A DNA stretch of 10,287 nucleotides from Planctomycetaceae bacterium (GTDB lineage Bacteria > Planctomycetota > Phycisphaerae > Phycisphaerales > SM1A02): NCBI GenBank assembly GCA_002684315.1, contig NYVB01000084.1, positions 1-10,287 on the forward strand, read 5' to 3'. How positions within the stretch are numbered: position 1 is the stretch's first letter; every line of letters begins with the position of its first letter. Positions 7,117 to 10,287 of the stretch are shown here, one piece after another. The translations under genes were made by a program, and so were the position numbers. The notes under the pieces are model-generated. The model was given only the letters and a program-made list of their open reading frames with translations. It was not told the DNA's origin and ran no database searches.

Positions 7117-7147
7117 ATCTTAATCAGATGTGATCAAGGTTTTTTTT
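7117..7147 (+). promoter_or_regulatory. Terminator-like hairpin in the glmS leader
   Basis: Positions 7117-7126 pair with 7131-7140 (core CTTAATCA / TGATCAAG, one A-C mismatch, GATG loop). Eight T residues follow directly (7140-7147). No plus-strand gene lies upstream, because the cyclo-ligase is divergent, so this cannot be terminating an upstream coding gene. It sits right in front of the glmS ribosome binding site (AGGGAGG at 7148-7154). It is either an attenuator or the end of a short RNA. The 3' arm (7131-7139) can also pair with CTTTGATCA at 7069-7077. A second stem, 7008-7014 with 7033-7039 (AGGGC/GCCCT core), lies further upstream. Confidence 0.45.
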
Positions 7148-7165
7148 AGGGAGGCCGCCGGTCAA

Positions 7166-9001
7166 ATGTGTGGAATCATCGCCTATATCGGAAATCGAGA
7201 AGCCAAATCGATCTTGATCGAGGGTCTGAAAAGACTCGAATATCGTGGATATGACTCCGCTGGCGTCGCTCTGATCGAACCTTCGGGTGAGCTCCAACGA
7301 GCACGTTCGGTCGGACGTGTTCTGGGGCTTGAAGAGCTTGTGGCTGATGGCTTCAATGGATCCCTCGGAATCGCCCACACCCGTTGGGCGACCCATGGCG
7401 GCGTGAGCAAGCCCAACGCTCATCCCCATGTCGATGATCCCAAGCTCGGTCATGGCGTGACCCTCGTGCACAACGGCATCATCGAGAACTACTCATCGAT
7501 CAAGCAATGGTTGCTCAAGAAGAATCACGTCTTCGAATCCGAGACCGACACAGAAGTTCTCGCGCACCTGATCGGTGAACTCTATGACGGAAATCTTGAA
7601 AAAGCCGTCCAAGCAGCACTGCGTGAAGTGACCGGTGCCTACGCACTGGCGGTGATCTGTGCCAAGGAGCCGGAGACATTGGTCGTCGCTCGCAAGGGCT
7701 CGCCTCTGATGGTCGGTGTCGGAGCCGATGAATACGTCGTGGCCAGTGATTCGAGCGCGATCGTCGCTCACACCAAGCAGGCATTCACTCTCGAAGACTA
7801 CACCGTTGCCAAGATCACTCGAGATTCGATTCGAACCTCCACCGTCGACAACGTCGAGATCACACCTGAGATTCGAGAGCTTGAAGTCGATCTCGAGGAG
7901 ATCGAGCTGGGATCGTTCGAGCATTACATGCTCAAGGAAATCTACGAGCAGCCCGATGCCATCAAGCGCTGCTTTCAGGGAAGACTCGACCTGCGAGATG
8001 GCCAGGTTCGTCTCGGCGGCATCTCGGAATTCGCTCGAAAGCTCGCCACGGCGAAGCGCGTCGTGTTCATCGGGCAGGGGACGGCGCTGCATGCGGCCAT
8101 GATCGGTGAATATCTGATCGAACACCTCGCGAAGATTCCAGCGGAAGTGGAATTCGCCAGCGAGTTCCGGTATCGGAATCCCATCGTCGAGCCCGGTACG
8201 GTCGTCATTTCGATCAGTCAGTCCGGAGAGACCGCTGACACGCTTGCGGCGCTCACGGAAGCCAAGCAGAAAGGTGCTCTCACCATCGGACTGGTGAACG
8301 TGGTCGGTTCGACGATCGCACGTGAGACCGATTCCGGGATCTACCTGAGAGTCGGGCCTGAAATAGGAGTCGCCTCGACAAAGGCTTTTATCGGACAAGT
8401 GGCCGTGGCCACCATGCTCGCCGCCTACATCGGCAGACGCCGTTTCCTGTCTCAGGACGACCTCGGCAGTCTTTTGAACGACATGGATCGAATTCCTTCA
8501 CTCATCTCCAGGGTTCTGGAGCAATCCGACGCCATCAAGAAAGCCACCAGTCGATACATCAATCGTGAGAACTGGTTGTTCCTCGGGCGAGGTCTGAACT
8601 ATCCGGTCGCTCTCGAGGGAGCGCTGAAATTGAAGGAGATCAGTTACATCCACGCCGAAGGCATGCCTGCGGCTGAGATGAAACATGGCCCCATCGCCTT
8701 GATCGACGATGGCATGCCCGTGGTGTTCGTCGCCACCAAGAACAGTCAGTATGAAAAAGTCCTCTCAAACATCGAGGAAGTCCGGACTCGGGGCGGGCAC
8801 GTCATCGCGGTCGCGACCGAGGGAGACACCGACATCGAGTCGATGTGCGAGGATGTCTTCTGGGTTCCAGATGTTGCCGAACCGCTCCAGCCCCTTCTGA
8901 CCGTGGTGCCACTTCAGTTGTTGGCTTATCACGCTGCCGTCATGCGGGGCAAGGATGTGGACAAACCAAGAAACCTCGCGAAAAGTGTCACGGTCGAGTG
9001 A
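7166..9001 (+). CDS. glmS: Glutamine--fructose-6-phosphate aminotransferase (GlmS)
   Basis: GlmS makes glucosamine-6-phosphate from fructose-6-phosphate and glutamine, the entry step to UDP-GlcNAc and so to peptidoglycan and other amino-sugar polymers. The start ATG at 7166 puts the catalytic Cys directly after Met (MCGIIAYIGN), as the Ntn-type glutaminase requires; the earlier GTG at 7130 would bury it. AGGGAGG lies 11 bases upstream. The 611 residues are close to the usual length of about 609. Glutaminase motifs are EYRGYDSAG, HTRWATHGG, HPHVD, VHNGIIENY and ETDTEVLAHL. Two SIS sugar-isomerase domains follow with ISQSGETADT, GVASTKAF, ALEGALKLKEISYIHAEG and EMKHGPIAL. The C-terminus DKPRNLAKSVTVE is the typical conserved tail. 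The gene appears intact and is probably transcribed alone, with a structured leader and its own terminator. Confidence 0.98.
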   Translation: MCGIIAYIGNREAKSILIEGLKRLEYRGYDSAGVALIEPSGELQRARSVGRVLGLEELVADGFNGSLGIAHTRWATHGGVSKPNAHPHVDDPKLGHGVTLVHNGIIENYSSIKQWLLKKNHVFESETDTEVLAHLIGELYDGNLEKAVQAALREVTGAYALAVICAKEPETLVVARKGSPLMVGVGADEYVVASDSSAIVAHTKQAFTLEDYTVAKITRDSIRTSTVDNVEITPEIRELEVDLEEIELGSFEHYMLKEIYEQPDAIKRCFQGRLDLRDGQVRLGGISEFARKLATAKRVVFIGQGTALHAAMIGEYLIEHLAKIPAEVEFASEFRYRNPIVEPGTVVISISQSGETADTLAALTEAKQKGALTIGLVNVVGSTIARETDSGIYLRVGPEIGVASTKAFIGQVAVATMLAAYIGRRRFLSQDDLGSLLNDMDRIPSLISRVLEQSDAIKKATSRYINRENWLFLGRGLNYPVALEGALKLKEISYIHAEGMPAAEMKHGPIALIDDGMPVVFVATKNSQYEKVLSNIEEVRTRGGHVIAVATEGDTDIESMCEDVFWVPDVAEPLQPLLTVVPLQLLAYHAAVMRGKDVDKPRNLAKSVTVE

Positions 9002-9011
9002 ACACTTTTTT
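8981..9011 (+). terminator. Intrinsic terminator overlapping the glmS stop codon
   Basis: AAAAGTGTCAC (8981-8991) pairs with GTG (8998-9000) and ACACTTTT (9002-9009), with one bulged A at 9001 and a 6-base loop. The T run continues to 9011. The stem contains the last codons and the TGA (8999-9001), so the terminator is inside the coding end. Confidence 0.75.
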
Positions 9012-9078
9012 CTGAATTCTGGAAATTGATCTTGGGATTCCCCCAACCACGATGGTTGTTCACACTCCATTTCTGTGC

Positions 9079-9107
9079 TTGAATCATTGTGTTTCAGCCA
9101 CTAATAT
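9079..9107 (+). promoter_or_regulatory. Predicted sigma70-type promoter of the kinase gene
   Basis: TTGAAT (9079-9084) and TAATAT (9102-9107) are separated by exactly 17 bases. This is the best -35/-10 pair I found in the window. It predicts transcription start near 9113-9115, after the glmS terminator. It also argues against an in-frame GTG at 9089 as the kinase start, since that codon would lie inside the promoter. Confidence 0.6.
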
Positions 9108-9114
9108 CAGTATT

Positions 9115-9219
9115 CCGACGTCTCCCACGTCGGCATTTCTGCACCCAGCACGAACCTGTTCTGGTCGTTTCGTGCCAACGTTCTCAGGTTTCCAGTCGCA
9201 GCAGACATGTGCCTGCTGC
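9115..9219 (+). promoter_or_regulatory. Three tandem hairpins in the kinase leader
   Basis: Three perfect 7-bp stems follow the predicted transcription start. They are CCGACGT 9115-9121 with ACGTCGG 9127-9133 (5-base loop); GCACGAA 9148-9154 with TTCGTGC 9169-9175 (14-base loop); and GCAGCAG 9198-9204 with CTGCTGC 9213-9219 (8-base loop). The leader would be about 140 bases. None of the stems has a T run after it, so they do not look like terminators. The function is unknown; RNA-based control, RNA stability or a processed small RNA are possible. Confidence 0.5.
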
Positions 9220-9253
9220 ATTCTCGAAGCGCCTCAAAAGAGTTTTACGTTCA

Positions 9254-10057
9254 ATGTCTGACGAAAAGATCTGGATCAAGAAAGCCTTCGGAGTGACACC
9301 TCTGCGACATGAGGGCGATGGTGCGCGAAGTCGTTGTTGGTGTGCAAGCACCAAGGACAACGAAATTCTCCTTCTCAAGCACGTGAAGATCGAGGACGAG
9401 AAAGACGAACGCTGGGTCGAACAACTCGTGAACGAGCATCGTGTCGCGAATGAGGTGAACCACGCAAGCATGCGAGGCACGCATTCGGTGATCTACTATC
9501 CGAACAAGAAGAACGCGACCGATGTCGGTCTGCTTCTTCAGTACGTCGATGGTGAAGATCTCCAGGAATGGCAGAAGAACACCAACCCATCGATGGATGA
9601 ACTCCTTCGCGTGTTCATCGAGGTTTCAGATGGTTTGAACCAGATGCATCTCGCCGGATACGCTCATGCCGACATGAAGCCGTTGAACGTGCTCATCGAC
9701 AACCGGACCAAGGATCCCTTGATCATCGATCTCGGTCAGGCCTGCCCCTTGATGACCATCAAGGAGAGGATTCAGGGGACACCCGGGTTCATGGCACCCG
9801 AACAGGCGAAGCGCAATGCCGTGACCTATCTCACCGATGTGTTCAACTGGGGCGCCACGATGTACTTCATGCTCTCCGGCCAGCGCGTCGACACCGACAA
9901 GTGGACCGAGACTCGACTGCTCACGAATGTTCCCGACAACCTCGCGCGGTTGATCGCCCAGTGCGTGCGCATCGTTCCTGAAGAACGTCCCAACATGAAG
10001 TTCGTCAGGGACAGTCTTCGAGGAATTCGATCCAACATCGATGTCGGCGCCATTTGA
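9254..10057 (+). CDS. Soluble Ser/Thr protein kinase (Hanks type, catalytic domain only)
   Basis: I start at ATG 9254 (267 residues) because the upstream frame lies in the predicted promoter and hairpin leader and reads unlike protein. The ribosome binding site is weak (AAGAG about 11 bases upstream). Kinase landmarks are a loose glycine loop (GDGARS, 21-26), Lys42 (LLLKHV), a likely helix-C Glu61, the hinge LLLQYVDGEDL (93-103), the catalytic loop HADMKPLN (138-145, with Asp140, Lys142 and Asn145), metal-binding Asp159 in IIDLG, GTPGFMAPE (175-183), Asp195 and Arg245. All catalytic residues are present, so it should be active. The catalytic-loop Arg is Ala (HAD for HRD), so it is a non-RD kinase. 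There is no transmembrane segment, sensor or extra domain, so the partner and signal are unknown. A peroxidase-like gene begins 18 bases downstream. Confidence 0.88.
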   Translation: MSDEKIWIKKAFGVTPLRHEGDGARSRCWCASTKDNEILLLKHVKIEDEKDERWVEQLVNEHRVANEVNHASMRGTHSVIYYPNKKNATDVGLLLQYVDGEDLQEWQKNTNPSMDELLRVFIEVSDGLNQMHLAGYAHADMKPLNVLIDNRTKDPLIIDLGQACPLMTIKERIQGTPGFMAPEQAKRNAVTYLTDVFNWGATMYFMLSGQRVDTDKWTETRLLTNVPDNLARLIAQCVRIVPEERPNMKFVRDSLRGIRSNIDVGAI

Positions 10058-10075
10058 GATCGCTACCATGCCTGC

Positions 10076-10287
10076 ATGAGCACTCGAACCAAACTCAATC
10101 GTCTTCGAAACATCGCGACCGGAGCCGCCATGGCGGTGATCGGACTTGGATGCGCCAAGGAAGCTCCCCAGACCCCCGAGGTGATGGCCAAGTGGTCGAA
10201 TGAGAGTCTCTGGTCCCTTGAAGTCGTCGACATCGACGGCAACACACGTTCGTTGTCCGAATTCGATGGTCAGGTCGCACTGGTCGT
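10076..10287 (+). CDS. Glutathione peroxidase-like exported protein (partial, N-terminus)
   Basis: Seventy codons are visible before the window ends; no stop is reached. The start ATG lies 18 bases after the kinase stop. ATG 10068 hits a stop after three codons and is excluded. The N-terminus has basic residues (RTKLNRLRN), a hydrophobic run (IATGAAMAVIGLG) and Cys22 followed by AKEAP. This is lipobox-like, although Gly rather than Leu is at the -3 position. From residue 41 the match is SLWSLEVVDIDGN, then SLSEFDGQVALVV, the standard opening of glutathione peroxidases just before their NVAS and catalytic Cys or Sec. The catalytic residue lies beyond the edge, so activity and Cys/Sec type cannot be judged. 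Another thioredoxin-fold peroxidase (AhpC/TSA type) is the main alternative. It is likely co-transcribed with the kinase. Confidence 0.7.
   Translation, partial: MSTRTKLNRLRNIATGAAMAVIGLGCAKEAPQTPEVMAKWSNESLWSLEVVDIDGNTRSLSEFDGQVALV

Noticed and set aside
7130..7165. Upstream in-frame GTG start for glmS, adding 12 residues
   Set aside because: GlmS needs Cys directly after the initiator Met; the GTG also lies in the hairpin and before the ribosome binding site.
6954..7165. 6S RNA next to the cyclo-ligase gene, or a glmS ribozyme before glmS
   Set aside because: I could not find the long closed-open-closed 6S fold, nor the conserved ribozyme core. A covariance-model search would settle both.
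7493..8398. Long minus-strand frame inside glmS (301 residues)
   Set aside because: It is antisense to a clearly conserved enzyme, has low-quality composition and no recognisable motif; a shadow of the GC-rich codon pattern.
9089..9253. GTG start giving a 55-residue longer kinase
   Set aside because: It falls inside the predicted promoter, and the extension is coded by the hairpin region and does not resemble a kinase N-terminus.

Overview
The window most likely comes from a planctomycete, probably of the Phycisphaerae. The best evidence is the 703-residue secreted protease at 2674-4785 (minus). It ends in cysteine-rich GACC repeats followed by a dockerin-like pair of DxNGDG loops and a terminal GDC. 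A small exported protein with a VPAP (PEP-CTERM-like) tail supports the same placement. This is inference from domain style; there is no rRNA or other marker here. The stretch looks chromosomal, with several housekeeping genes and no mobile element, tRNA, rRNA or CRISPR array that I can see.

Layout. Positions 3-164 (+) hold the tail of a membrane protein. A short ORF at 199-492 (+) follows; it has a good ribosome binding site and looks like a hypothetical gene or the remnant of a larger enzyme. A leader packed with short hairpins precedes an exported PEP-CTERM-like protein (673-1317, +), which ends at a hairpin terminator. A minus-strand block follows: pdxA (vitamin B6 synthesis, 1450-2505), the secreted trypsin-fold protease (2674-4785) with its own terminator, an AT-rich spacer, a membrane-anchored LysM L,D-transpeptidase (5051-6256), and 5-formyltetrahydrofolate cyclo-ligase (6357-6953). 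A divergent intergenic region leads to glmS on the plus strand (7166-9001), whose terminator overlaps its stop codon. A predicted promoter and a leader with three hairpins precede a soluble Ser/Thr protein kinase (9254-10057). Eighteen bases later a glutathione-peroxidase-like exported protein starts and runs off the window (10076-10287).

How the genes relate. GlmS feeds amino-sugar and cell-envelope synthesis, and the L,D-transpeptidase acts on the envelope, but they are divergent and not one operon. PdxA and the cyclo-ligase are independent cofactor genes. The kinase and peroxidase form a likely two-gene unit. The least explained parts are non-coding: a hairpin plus eight T residues between the fthC-glmS divergent promoters and the glmS start, and the tandem-hairpin leaders of the kinase and the PEP-CTERM-like gene.
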